NCBI GenBank assembly: GCA_018894105.1
Contig: CM032117.1
Location: forward strand, 1,143,501-1,207,500
Direction of reading: 5' to 3'
Length of the DNA: 64,000 bases
Origin: Jacaranda mimosifolia
Taxonomy: Eukaryota > Streptophyta > Magnoliopsida > Lamiales > Bignoniaceae
Shown here piece after piece: positions 18,001 to 30,639 of this stretch. The position numbers and the translations under genes were made by a program. Under the pieces are notes generated by a model, which did not search any database, was not told where the DNA came from, and worked only from the letters and a program-made list of their open reading frames with translations. Positions within the stretch are counted from its first letter, which is position 1; each line of letters begins with the position of its first letter.

Positions 18001-21000
18001 TCTTCAGATTCTCTTGCTGGTGAGTACTGTTAAGAGTAACAATATTGCTCAAGTGAAGGCATGAATTGTTTACCATCTGTTCATTCACTCTGTTGGTCAA
18101 AATAAAACTCATTTCGTAATCTTCAGGTTGCAATCATCGTTTCCCACAACTCAATTAGAATCATAGGCCATTTTTTTTTTTACTTGTGATGACTTTGGTT
18201 GTCATTGTGTCTAAGAACATATACTATATGTTCATAAATAGAGACATACTCCCTGCACAGGTCCAAACTGCTTATCAAACAGAAAAAAACTGGTATAAAG
18301 AGTTCTTAGCCGGACTAGGAGTTGGCTAAAATGTTTCAGAAAGAGTTTCCAAGATTTAAGATGTTTAAGTGGGCTTTGAATGGACATAACTTTCTGAACT
18401 TATAAATTCATTCCAAAACTAATAATTATGTTAATAAAATGCTTGGAGCTAATTATTAAGGCCTTAAGCATGGAATTGATTTTATAATGCATTCAATGGA
18501 ATTCATCCCAGAAAAGGCTCCACAAAATCTTTATCTATCAGGGTTTTTGGTTTTTGTGCATATGGAGAATAAATCTTCTATTATATGATTAAAGAATCCA
18601 ATCATTTATCTATTGAGTTACAAGGTTTTTTCACTCAAAGCTCTTAAAATGATTTCATGACATGTTGATCACGAAATACTTTAGTTAGACAAGGCCAGAA
18701 GCATACTCTATCTCGTCTCTAGTGATGCTTGCATATACTATTACTGCTACTTATATATTTTTGCATTTAAATGGCATAGCATGTTTATTCAACAGAGAGT
18801 TTTTGTGTTCATCTCACAGAAGCAACTGGAGTCTCAATCTCTAATCGGCAACCCATAGTTGGACTTCTTCCTCAGCCCTGTTCTTCTGGAAATAGGCAAG
18901 ATATGATTAGTCTCTTTGTGTTGCTCTTCATTCTTTTGTTCAAGTTTACTAGAAAGTTTGTGTTTTAATTTGAACCAATATCTTGAAAAAATCTAGCGAT
19001 AGGCATATGGAGGAACTCACAAAAATTTTCTCATGAGTGAACTTTCTGATTAATTTTTAACTGAATTTACCTTGTTGAAGCTTTAACCGTGCTCTCATAA
19101 CTATTGCTTCATGGTCAGTCGGTCTTGAGTCATGCCTTTCAAAGTGTTTTCTGTCTTAGCATATTGAGTCCTAAGGCTTGCATATGAGTCGAATAGATTA
19201 TAGATCTCTTCTACACAATATCAGTTTCCTCTATTTCTCTCGCTCTTTTTACTTTCATTTCAGTTTATCTGAAATTTTTTTCACTTTAACTCCAATAAGT
19301 AAAATAGGAGAAATATGGAAGAACGTACAACAATTTTCCCATAAATTGAATTCTGTAACTAATTTTTAGCTGAACGTACCTTGTTGGAGCTTTAACTGTA
19401 GTCCCATAAGTGTTGCACCATATCCAGTTGGGGTTGAGGGTTGCTTTTCACAGTGTTTTCTGTCTCATTATGTTCAGTCCCAAGGCTTGCATATGACCCC
19501 AAGAGATATCTTTGACACACTGTGTATTTCCTTCCTGTCTTTTTACTCTTTCTTAGGCAACATCCAACATGCCTTGACATCGATGAGCCAAAGGAGCAGA
19601 AATGAGTTCCTACTGTGTAAAATATCAACAAGCATGATTTCAAGCTGGTATCCAAATTGGATCAAATTTGAACGTCACCTGATTGTTATGTCATACCCTT
19701 TTAATCTCTCAGTGCAGTGATTGCCAGTTTTGATAACTAAAGGTGTTATGATAAGCGGCTTTTCAGCATAGAAAGTTATTTATTTGACTGCAATAAAGTC
19801 TACTTATCATTATTATCTTCATTGATGTTGGTCCCAAGTGGTTTTAATATGCCTCATTTGCTTGGGTGGTTATTTTTGTTAAGAGCAGCACATGAAGAAT
19901 GAAGGTGACTTATTTCATCTGAGTACGGGAAATAAATAATGTGAAATAGCTTAAAAATAATGAAACGTGTGACTATAAAAGTGGGAGTGAGTTAAACTTT
20001 AGAACAAAAATTGAAGCCCAGTATCTTGTTTTGAGACTCTTATAGAATGTTCACAATAATATTTCTATATTTGCAGGCTTTTGATTGCTTACGAGAGTGG
20101 GTTGATTATTCTTTGGGATGTGGTCGAAGCAGATGTTGTTGTTGTTCGAGGTGATAAGGTCCTTCAATTGAAAAACAAAGTTGTTCCTCCGAATGACGTA
20201 GAAACCAACATTGTAGATGATTCATCTTCCAATGACCTGGAGGAGAAGGAGATCAGTGCTCTTTGTTGGGCATCTGATGATGGGACCATTCTTGCTGTCG
20301 GATATATAGATGGAGATATTTTATTTTGGAATACATCAAAAGATTCTTCTATTAAAGGCCAAGACGTTGGGTTGTCACCCAATGTTGTCAAGCTACAGTT
20401 GTCTTCTGCTGAAAAGAGGGTCCCTATCATTGTTTTACACTGGATGGACAACAGTAAAACCCGGAATCATCGAGAAGGTCAACTTCTTGTATATGGGGGT
20501 GATGAGATAGGATGTGAAGAAGTTGTTACGGTATGTTATCATCTTGATTCTTGATAGGTATTACATTCAGTTCCTATTATATAATACCTTTGGACAGTTA
20601 TTGCTTTCTAAAATATTAGATATCAAAGAAATACTATCGTCCACCTGCCATTACTCGTTAGAAGTTGATCTAGGAGAAGTACACTTAGTGTTGATTGTTG
20701 GATCTTTTTATGTGGGGATCTAGACACACTTTATACAAGCATAAAATTTTTGGTTTGGTTCTCTTTTTGTTAGGTCTGTGAAATGATACCAAGGAAGTTT
20801 CTCTAGAAGAATAAATGGGAAAGAGAGATTTTTTTTCTCCACATATTTGGTTCAAGTTAAGAGTTTTTAACGTAATACATGACAGCTATTATAAACCTGG
20901 ATAATTTGGTTTCCTGCAAAATCTAAGAATTCCATATCCAGATATAATTTTCCACATTTTTCCTGTTAATCCAATCCATATATTGAACAACATAATCCAG

Positions 21001-24000
21001 TTCCAATAGCTTTTCTGAAACCAAATGCCACCTAGGCTTGTATACTATCTGAGGTTTGTATGATTTGGGCTGTGATACACTTCACTATATTTATGAAACA
21101 ATCTTCTCTAGTGGAAGTTCAACTGATGAAATGATTAATAGTGAGTGATGTTCTCAAAAGCTTATCTGGGGCAGGTTCTAAGTCTTGAATGGTCATCTGG
21201 AATGGAAGCACTGACATGCATCAGTCGTGTGGATCTCACTCTTACTGGCTCTTTTGCTGATATGATTTTGATTCCATCTGCTGGTACAACTGGGAGTGAT
21301 ACAAATGCTTCTTTGTTTGTATTGTCAAACCCTGGGCGTATACATATTTATGATAGAGGCAGCCTGTCTTCCTCAGACTTGCAGCCCAGGAAGGAACTAT
21401 CTGTCTCTGCTGTAAATTTTCAGGCTGGTATACCAACTGTTGATCCTTTGATGACAGTGGCCGAACTTGTTCATATATATGGAACCATGGAGGCAGTAGG
21501 ATCCAAGGTGATATGGTTTCAATGATACACGTGCCTTTCCTGTCTTGTTATAGACTATTTTAGTTTCTTCAGTTATCCTGATTATTAGCTAACCTGTCAT
21601 GCTTCTATTTCTAACTAGATAGCTGCAGTGAGTTCAACACTGATATTGCCTGGGAATAGAAAGTGGCCCTTAACTGGGGGTGTAAGTAATCACATATCCT
21701 TCGGCAAAGATAACAAGGTCCATAGACTGTATGCAGCAGGCTATCAGGATGGCTCAGTTCGAATATGGGATGCTACTTATCCAGTTTTCTCACTCCTTTG
21801 TGTTTTGAGAAATGAGGTTAGAATTTACTTGAGTTGAAGGAACTTACCAAGTTACTAAAATAAAGAAGTCAATCTCCAGCATAATCTTGCCATGTGTGTG
21901 TTAACACTTGATATAAGTTTTTGCTGATGAATGCAGGTTAACAGTGAAGATTTGGTTGATTCTGGTGCCTCATTGACAAGAATTGATTTATGCTCCTCCA
22001 CATTGAGATTAGCAGTTGGCAATGAATGTGGTCTGGTTAGAAATGTTTCTTAAATATTCAGATACTCAGCAAGGAAACAAGCTTTCACTTGTGCTTAATT
22101 TATTCTTGTTTTGGTTTGATCCCATGCAGGTCCAACTTTACAACCTCTGTAGCAGCGATGAAACAAGCTTTCATTTTGTAACAGAAACCAAAAGTGAAGG
22201 TGATTTAATTGTGTGTCACATTTTCTTCTGAAGCACCTTCATTACAAGATTTGTCACTGGTCGGAAACAAATTTGAGACCACTTATTTATGGCTGGTTTT
22301 GATCCTTGATTAAGTCGATTCTAGTCTGTGTAAAAATTTATGATCGGGATGGAGGATGAGCGTTGGGGTACAACTACTAATTACATTAAGCAAGATTGGT
22401 TGCTCAGTATCAACTACTATTTTTCTTTGCAGGAATAGATTGTATCACTAACTCTCACAGTTACTCGACCATTGAAAATCTAAATAAGATATCAGGTCGG
22501 AAAATTTAGTTTTGGTAACAGATTGATATAAAATATAAATTAAATATTTAAGTTCTATACTGATTGTAAAATGTTTTTTGCTTTGACATGTTACAATACA
22601 TTAGAAATTTTAAACAATTGGTTCATGAGTTCTAAGGTTGGCTCTATAAGTGGACGGCCTTTAAATTGGACAATAGAATGTATGTCAAAAGGAACATCAA
22701 AAAATGTATTTGGAAAAGGGAGTAATTTCAGGAAACTATAGTGTGTCGTTATGCCTTTTCAACTTGGTATTAATCATCATCTCTTGCAGTTCGCAGTTCT
22801 GCTCAAGTTCAAGGACCTAGGTGTGGAACTGTTTTCAACCTTCATAAGTCAGGAGTTCAAGCACTGAAATTCACAAACAATGGCTCTAAACTTATTGTTG
22901 GATATGAATGTTCTCGGGTGAGTTATATCTTTCTAGGTTTCATGTAAATTGATGCATTAATTACAGGCCACATACTGGGAACTCCCTCACTATGCTAGAT
23001 CCCACTTCACCTGACTATCTTGTAAATGTTCTATTTTCTGCTCTTTTGGAGGGAAGTCAGGGTCATGAAATAAGCTGTCTGTGACTTGTTATCCTTGTTA
23101 ATTGGTATTGAGGCTTATGCTAAACTAGCTCTTTTTCCAGATTGCAGTGCTAGATGTACCTTCATCATCTGTTGCATTTATAACAGACTCATTAGCCACA
23201 TCACCAGTGATTTCAGTACTCTGGAAAGCTTTTGTTTATGAAACAGCTAAAGACACAAATGAATCTGCACCAAAAATTCCAGATAACTGTACGGGAGAAC
23301 TCGTATTCATATTAACCAAGGATGTAAGTATTTATGTTATTGATGGCAATAATGGTAACATGATTAGCTCAAGGCCTGTACAGTTGAAGAAGAAGTCAAC
23401 AGCAATTTCATTGTATGTTATAGGCAAGTATTCCCTGTTATTGGTGAATAAATTTCTCTTGCTCTCACTGTATGCATTGCTTACTGTGTTTTTATTACTT
23501 CAGAAAGCCAGGCAGCTGTTTATAGGTCTGTAGATGAAAAACAGTTGCTGAAGGATGGTATGTTAAGAACTGAGCTTTCCCAAAATGGTGCTCAGGGGAG
23601 TGGGAAATGTGAAACTGAAGATCACTCTTTGGAACAAAATCTCTCTGCACAAAGTTTGAAAGAGCTATTTATCTTGCTTTGTTGTAAGGATTCATTACGT
23701 ATATACCCTGCCAAGTCTGTGGTTCAAGTAAGTCTCTAATTTCTCATTCCATTTTGTTTGATTTTGTTCCTCACTAACTAAAATCATATGGTCTATCAGG
23801 GAGAAAATAAAACGATTTATAAAGTCAAACTTTCCAAGCCCTGTTGTTGGACTACTGTTTTCAGGAAAGATGAAAAAGTTTGTGGACTCGTAGTATTTTA
23901 TCAGACAGGAATGATGGAGATAAGGTAAACCAGTTCACTTGGTAGTTCTGTTTAATCACAGCTTACACCGAAATTCAGTTATCACGGGCGCTGAGAACAC

Positions 24001-26513
24001 CATCCTGCAGTTCTTCTTTAAGTTTTTACCAGAAGTCTTACCTTTTGAATTTATCGTTTTGGATATTCCTCAACGATATAAATTAAGAGTAGCAGAAATT
24101 GACCAGAAGCTGTTGTAACGGATATCCTTATGCAGATCGTTGCCTGATCTGGAATTGGTGAAAGAATTTTCTTTAATGTCAGATTTAAGGTGGAACTTCA
24201 AGGCAAACATGGAAAGGATATTCAGCTCTACAGAAAATGGACATATTGCATTGGTAATGCTATAATGATGTACTATTCTGCTAATGTTCTTTGTGCTTCT
24301 GAAGAAATTATGTTTTGGATGATGGCTTCCTTGTTCTTAATTTTCATACACACTTCCATTGTTCTGTCTTTTAATACTGAAAATTCCGCTCAGGCAAATG
24401 GCTGCGAAGTGGCATTTATTTCTCTATTAGAGGGTGAAAATGATTTCAGGTATCATGTTCATTAGCTGATACTGTTTCAGCAGTGCTTATTTGAGCATTC
24501 AGACGGAATGAACAGGATTTTCATTTCCAGGATTCCAGAGTCCCTACCTAATCTTCATGATGAAGTGGTTGCAGCTGCGGCCAATGCTGCAACTAGTGTT
24601 TCCTCTGATCCCAAGAGAAAACAGGTTTTTTTGACAATTGATACTGTTGGTTTATTAATGTTTATGCTTTGAAATGTTCTTTAGTTTTGTACAACTGCTT
24701 GACTTGGTACTACAGGTAGGTAATGCTGGCATTCTGGGTGGTATCATAAAAGGATTTAGGGGACGAAAATCAAACAAATCGATGCATCATGACTCCAATT
24801 TTAAACCTAATTTTAGTCATCTGGAGGATGTCTTCATGAGGAACCCATTTCCAGAGACATCAACAACTAAAGATGAAGAGGAAGTTGCTGAGCTTACTAT
24901 AGGTTTCTCCCTTCTCTCTCTTTATATCTTTTTTTTTTTTTTTAATATTTTCCTACTTTGGATCATTTTACTTACACCTTCTATCTTTCCAAGTTTTTTG
25001 CATTTGTGCAAGCATGCTATCCTGTTTCATCTATGTGGCTAACATTAAATTTTTGCAGATGACATTGAAATTGATGAACCCGAGCCTTTGGCATCCACAT
25101 CCTCCAGTGGAGTAGATAGCAAAGATAAAGGTATAGGAGATGCTGCTTTTGCTGATTGTTAATTTTGTGATTGGGAGAAGCCTTGGAAATAATTGGAGGT
25201 ATTCCTTTTTTAACTTGCAGAAAAGAAAGATGAACGAGAAAAATTGCTTGGTGATGATGCTGATATCAAGCCCAGACTTAGAACACGGGAAGAAATCATT
25301 GCAAAATACAGAAAAGCTGGGGTAACTTATGAGTTGATTCTTTGAGCTATCACACTCATACCAGGTCGCAATGTTCTAATCAATTGTGCTGGTTCATCTG
25401 TTTTTTAAATTCCAGGATGCCTCATCTGCAGCTGGACAAGCAAGAAACAAGCTTCTGGAGCGCAAAGAAAAACTTGAGGTGAATTTATCTATCTGTACAA
25501 CTGTACAAGAATGTGTCAAAGCTACATGTATTTTACTAATACTAGTAATGGGAATGCCTTCTTGTGGTAGACTCCAATATCCGAAGTAAGATAGGATAAC
25601 GAGGGACAGATTAAAAAAAGGGAATGGATGTGGAATAGTAAACACAATCATATAGAAGGGAAAGTCAGAGTGCACTAGAATGTAGATAGTGCAGGGTAGG
25701 AGGTTGTCTATCTGAGGAGCAAAATGTCATCAAGTGAGAGAAAAGACAACAATTTTAATGTTTCTTGGTCCATGGTTTTGGTGATGGGGAAGTGTGATTC
25801 ATGGTGCTAACGAAACAAAAAATTTGGCAGTATTGTCTGATAGGCGAGCATGGGTGGAAGTAAATGCTCATTGAGAATCTATCTACAAATATGAACACAT
25901 TTTCACCCACAGGGAAAGCCAGCCTGGAGGAAGCACATAACCACTGCAAGCTTGTTCAGAAATTTTGGGTTACTCCCAAGCAATACCTTGTCACCACCGG
26001 CAACTACCAAAGTATTTCTCAACATTAACAATTGTGCTGGAAATTTGGGTGCTCTTTTCTGGTAACCACATCTTATGTTCTGTTTGGCAGAGGGGTGGGT
26101 GAAAGGGCAGGCCGGAATGGAAGGGCCAGGGTAGGGAGATGTACAGGGGAGGGATGAAAAATTCTCTTGGTAAATAGCATTGCACTGATTATCCCGTCTT
26201 CTCTTTTCCGTAGCATGAGGGGATGGGAGAAAGGACGATCAGGAAGGAGGAGAATAACTTGAGATTCTGAAGAACATCTCTTTTCTCCTACATTTTTTAA
26301 ATGATGATTGTACCTGCCACATACAGATGCTTTTGACATGTGAATGTAATGGAGTCTTAGCCATGGTAGTTACTCTTAACAGATATTATTGTCTTTTTTA
26401 TTCAGAGAATCAGTAGACAAACTGAAGACCTCAGAAATGAAGCTGAAGACTTTGCATCATTGGCCAACGAGCTTGTCAAGGCAATGGAAAATCGAAAGTG
26501 GTATCATGTATAA
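15042..26513 (+). CDS. Tomosyn/Lgl-type WD40-repeat protein with C-terminal R-SNARE motif; 24 exons
   Basis: Plant homologue of tomosyn/Lgl exocytosis regulators, which bind syntaxin-type SNAREs through a VAMP-like C terminus and lack a membrane anchor. Exons: 15042-15086, 15195-15322, 15661-15745, 16754-16807, 17719-17810, 17916-18019, 18820-18895, 20077-20530, 21175-21507, 21619-21816, 21937-22035, 22130-22199, 22790-22917, 23141-23423, 23504-23727, 23800-23924, 24136-24253, 24394-24449, 24531-24624, 24716-24902, 25059-25130, 25221-25321, 25416-25478, 26406-26513. Sum 3297 nt, 1098 residues, phase kept at all 23 junctions. The N-terminal part carries WD-like strands (HYGIPSTASILAFDPIQRLL, DGRIKVIGGDNIEGLLISP, YQDGSVRIWDATYP). 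The last ~60 residues (KLLERKEKLERISRQTEDL) match an R-SNARE, with the Arg of LLERKEKL at the zero-layer position. It ends KWYHV without a membrane segment. Introns 7 and 14 use GC donors. The Arabidopsis relative I have in mind is At5g05570. Confidence 0.93.
18995..19610 (+). repeat. Diverged tandem duplication, period ~309 bp, in intron 7 of the tomosyn-like gene
   Basis: Two consecutive units share, in the same order, ACCTTGTTGRAGCTTTAAC, CAGTTGGGGTTGAG/CAGTCGGTCTTGAG, AGTGTTTTCTGTCT and AAGGCTTGCATATGA. Matched points are 309 bases apart (19071 and 19380). Roughly three quarters of positions agree by eye, so this is an old local duplication. Confidence 0.75.
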
Positions 26514-27848
26514 TAGCATTTCAGAGGAATTTCATCCCTCCCAGATTGCCCTCTTAGATTCTTGTCTTTTTGTCGAAATCCCTATGAGCTGAATGATATA
26601 ACTCTAGTATTGAGCTTTCAAAGACTTCTTCAAGACCATCCAAGGCCAGGGCGTTCCATTCTGCCAGGCATATAGAGCTTTTCTTCTTGGATGATAAAGC
26701 TTTGGTGGATTTCTACATCATTATTTCATGCTTCGTCTGTTCTGATGGTAAGTGAAGGTAGTAAGAAATTTGTAAGGCTTCACAATTAATTTTCATAAAT
26801 CAGTGTTTTATGTACGAGAGCCCACTGCTAGATAATCAGGTCCTTCGGGTTTATCACTGATATTCTGGCGCAAGAAAATCCAAACCGGTTCAAAAAAAAT
26901 CTAGAGAAAGGGCCTATCTTTTGCTGTGAATAATATTTCTGTAAGTGGCTGAGGTAGGATTTTTGTTAAGTGTACATAGGTGTTATATGTTCTATTATCG
27001 GTATTTGATCTCCATTGGTTATATACTTTTATCCATGAATGAATGTTGCTTGTTGCAAAGGAGGAATTGAAATCGGGAAAATTTATTATGGTTCTTGCTG
27101 CAGACACAGCAGATTCGCATGCCCGAACAATTACTTTTTATTGACTGCTAAGCAACAGAATAATAGAGAAAATTGAAAAAATGCTACTTTGTGAATCTAA
27201 TGGATCAGTCTTCACAATCTTCATCATGAAATACGAACCATAAGTGCAAGAAATGTTGCCTTCATGAAAACACTCTTATAAGCTCCCATAGTCCTATTGT
27301 ACTAGGTTTGAGTATTCTCATATTGCACATAAACCCCTTTTCTTGGGCGCTGTCGCCAGGCAACTTTGCGTATTTCCCTCTCTAGGCGACCATATTTCAA
27401 GTACAATTCAAATTTATATCCCATGTTTGCCTAACGAAGTTCCAAGGCAGGCAATCACATTTCCAGTACAGTTCAAATTTATGTACCATGTACATAGATC
27501 CTTAGCCCACCATGACCAATATCACGTGAGGAAAAAAAAAAAATCACAAGATACAAATAAGAACTAAATCTGGAAAGAAGCTTCGCCCTCCACCTCAAGA
27601 GTACCTGACAGCAAAAATTGTATTTTTGAGAGAGATTAAAATTTGGCATATCAGATAAAGTTTAGGACTAACATCCATGCATTTAGAGCTACTAGTTCCT
27701 TGAAAACAAATTAATTTACAACTTAAATGTTTGCAGGAGGCAAGTTGACAGGTACGAATAAATCCATAGTTCTATAGGAAAATAAAACTCCTGTTGAGTA
27801 GATTCCAATACAAAAACCCACAAATATGTTGTGTCTGAATCTAACCTT
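26514..27848. other. Convergent 3' flanks of the tomosyn-like and SELT-like genes
   Basis: About 1.3 kb holding the two 3' UTRs facing each other. No extra coding region or RNA gene was recognised. Two similar short blocks (ending CAGTTCAAATTTATGTACCATG and the like) occur near 27395-27430 and 27460-27490. Confidence 0.45.
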
Positions 27849-30639
27849 CTAGGACCAGTGTCCTGCATTAAGGCCATCCACCACCCTTGAATTAGCAATC
27901 CTTCTGGCAACAAGATCTTTCACCTCTATCTCTCCAGGGAACCTATTCTCCCTTAGTTTAGAGAATACCTGCATCAGACAAATCAAAAGAGGTGCGGAAG
28001 CATTTTAGTAGAAAAACAATAATCAGCTAAACTAATCCAATTACCATCAGTTAATGACTATAAATCAATACTTCCTCCACTTCTACTTTTAAAAAAGGCC
28101 AATATTTTTAATCTTCCCTTTAGTGGTAAAAACATATTTGGACTTCGGCATTTGCTGCATGAAGTCTTCGTATAGATTCTGTACAAGATCTCATGTTACT
28201 CAATGCAAAGCTAAAGTAACAATATTTTCCAACTACAAGCAAATGTTTCCAGCATAGAGGCAGAAAGTAAGAGTCATGTCGACAATTATCAACAAAAAAT
28301 AACAGCTAACAAATTGTTAAGACCAACTACGGATGAAGGATAGAGGAACATTACCAAGTCACCATTACAGTAAACTTCAAAAGCACCCGAACTCTGCAGG
28401 AAGGACTGAAGGAAGTTACCAAGTAGCCAAGTACTTGCCATACTCCCAAACCTATTTGCACGCATGGAATAGTACCACTGAGGTGGAGCAGCATATCCTA
28501 ATCTCGGAAAAATATGTTCGCCGCCCACTATAATCCCAATCACACCAAACTGAACAATTGGTACCAGTTTGCTCAACATGCGCTTAGGAAGCGGAGGAGG
28601 GTAATTTGCAAGAACAACATTGATTCCAGGAAATTGACTTTCTAACATATTCTTCATTGTGACTGCAGTCCCTCTGCCAAAATGGAAGTCCCATAAATGC
28701 AACAGCACAGACAATAATTCATAAAACAGGATAGTCTTTTATTTTATGCTCCCCACTTTCTGTGACTTTTCCACCTTTTTTGCAGCAAACCAATAAATAC
28801 TACTAATACTTAATGTAAAATCTTCAAACAACTAACTAATACATATTATACCACTAAGCAAATATTTTTTCTAACACCATTTAAAATCCTCTTTACTTTC
28901 TCCAATGGATCATAATTTTTCTATGCTGTTGAACAAGAAGAATAATGCAAAATGTTGAATTCCATTCTGTGAATTCTCACAATAGTCTTGATTTAAGCAC
29001 ACAGATTCAGTCTTTTGAAAATAATGGTCCACAATCAAAAGTATCCTCAGTAAACAATTGCAGTATGCATGTGGAATTTCTGAAAAAAAATATAAAATAA
29101 AATAAACTATTACACAGGAAAGTAATGCAAAGTGGATAAATTTATCGAATATATTTGATCAACATAACCAAAAAAAAAAAAAAAGGTAGGAAAAATAACA
29201 TATAAATACCTGTAAGAACAAGAAGAACAGAAGTCAATGCTTACAGTGTTTCCAAAACCAATGCCAGTAGTTCCCTGCAAAAAGACATTAAGTGAAAAAA
29301 AGGAACATGAGATTACAATTGGAAATTTGATGTTTTAATTAGAAGATGAGGCTCCATTAGGATCCAGAGTTTAACTTGGGAAAAGTGAAATTAAGAGCAA
29401 AATCAGTAAAGTTGAGGATTATGAAAAAAGAAATAAAATAAACAAATGAAAAAAAAAATATTATGGCTAATAATTATTGAGAATGGGAAGACAAATGAGA
29501 GAGAATGAAGGCAAGCACAGAAATCTGAATGTGAAATTGTGTGTGTCATTCATTCAATTAATGAGGCACTACATATATACACATGGGTCAGCAGACCATG
29601 GAAATTACAAACTAATTAATAACTAACTACTTAACACTAACAACCAATTACAGTATTTAACTAACTTGGAAACAGAACAATTAAAGAGATAATCATTGTT
29701 CTTTACAGGGAGAACGATAAGTATTGCTCTGCTCCACAATGTGTAATTATCACCAGTGAGGGGCTGTGACACAAGCACAAAAAGGCCTGGATTGTCTGAG
29801 TGACAGATGAAAAAAGGACTGGAGTTGCCGTTGGCGGCAGAACGGCCGGTGGACGCAGCAGTTGACCGAACGGGATTCATGGGAGAAAAGAGGAAATAGA
29901 AGAAGACGGGGAGAAAATCGGAGGAAGGAAGTGATAACCGGAAAATATCACCAGAGAAGAATATCGGAACAGAGAATTTATAGGTGGAGAGAGGTGGAGG
30001 TTGCTGGCGAAAAGCCTTCAGATACCATATTGATAATGGAAAAACAGATGAGAAAGAATGAAGGGAAGCACAGAAAGGAAGCACAGAAATCTGAATGTGA
30101 AATTGTGTGTGTCATTCATTCAATTAATAAGGCAATACATATATACACATGGGTCAGCAGACCATGGTGATTACAAACTAATTAATAACTGATTAGTTAA
30201 CCCTAACAAACAATTACAGAATTTAACTAACTTGGAAACAGAACAATTAAAGAGATAATCCTAGCTTGCTGTTTACATAAAGGATTCCTACTCTAATAAT
30301 AATCATATACCAAGTATTTCTCCACGTATTTCTGGAAAACGGGAAAAAAAAAAAAAAAGTATTCTTTTCAGTGAAATTCAATCCAACCACGCGTAGAAGT
30401 CAAAATATGAACCTTTTCCTCTAATTGTTGAAAATATTGTGTCAAACCTGTGTAGGAAACTCAAGTGATGGCTGTTGTTGATGGATTACAGGATGCGAAT
30501 CTGGTTGATGGCGATGGTTGTGGTGGTGGTGATGGTGGTGAGCGGCGGGCTTCGGCGGCGGCGGAGAAAAGAGGTGGAAGACGTCAGAGCAAAAGAGGAA
30601 TAGTGGTAGACCCACCAACAGAAGCTGTGTCCGATCCAT
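27849..30639 (-). CDS. Selenoprotein T-like (SELT-like) thioredoxin-fold protein; 4 exons
   Basis: Minus-strand exons 30639-30448, 29274-29210, 28673-28355, 27968-27849; sum 696 nt, 231 residues. The Rdx/SelT fold is recognised by GNTVSIDFCSSCSYRGTAVT, LANYPPPLPKR, and WLLGNFLQSFLQSSGAFEVY followed by CNGDLVFSKL. The redox motif is C80-S-S-C83: plants have no Sec insertion, and Cys replaces the Sec of animal SELT. The N terminus MDRTQLLLVGLPLFLFCSD is a hydrophobic signal/anchor, and the inner hydrophobic stretch FGVIGIIVGG fits ER membrane association as in animal SELT (inference). A His-rich linker (about residues 34-46) follows the N-terminal segment. Intron 1 contains a truncated Copia element. 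The function of plant members is poorly known; oxidoreductase activity is inferred from the fold only. Confidence 0.93.
29478..30261 (-). mobile_element. Truncated Copia LTR retrotransposon inside SELT-like intron 1
   Basis: Two direct repeats, 29478-29695 and 30031-30261, are nearly identical and end in CA when read on the minus strand; they are the LTRs. Just inside the right-hand LTR the minus strand reads ATATGGTATCTGA, close to the tRNA-Met primer-binding TGGTATCAGA. The ~335-bp interior encodes on the minus strand a gag start, with SDNPGLFVLVSQPLTGDNYT followed by LWSRAI, and then runs into the 3' LTR. Protease, integrase and RT are absent, so it is non-autonomous. The right-hand LTR carries a small internal duplication (AGAAAGGAAGCACAGAAA). 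Confidence 0.85.

Noticed and set aside
25479..26405. GC-richer block in the last intron of the tomosyn-like gene with minus-strand frames
   Set aside because: It could be a transposon remnant (GTTCTGTTTGGCAGAGG near 26080), but I found no paired ends or domain, so I do not call it.
29862..30170. Arg/Glu-rich plus-strand open frame of 102 codons
   Set aside because: It is the antisense of the Copia gag relic and LTR; no domain, and its composition follows from the opposite strand.
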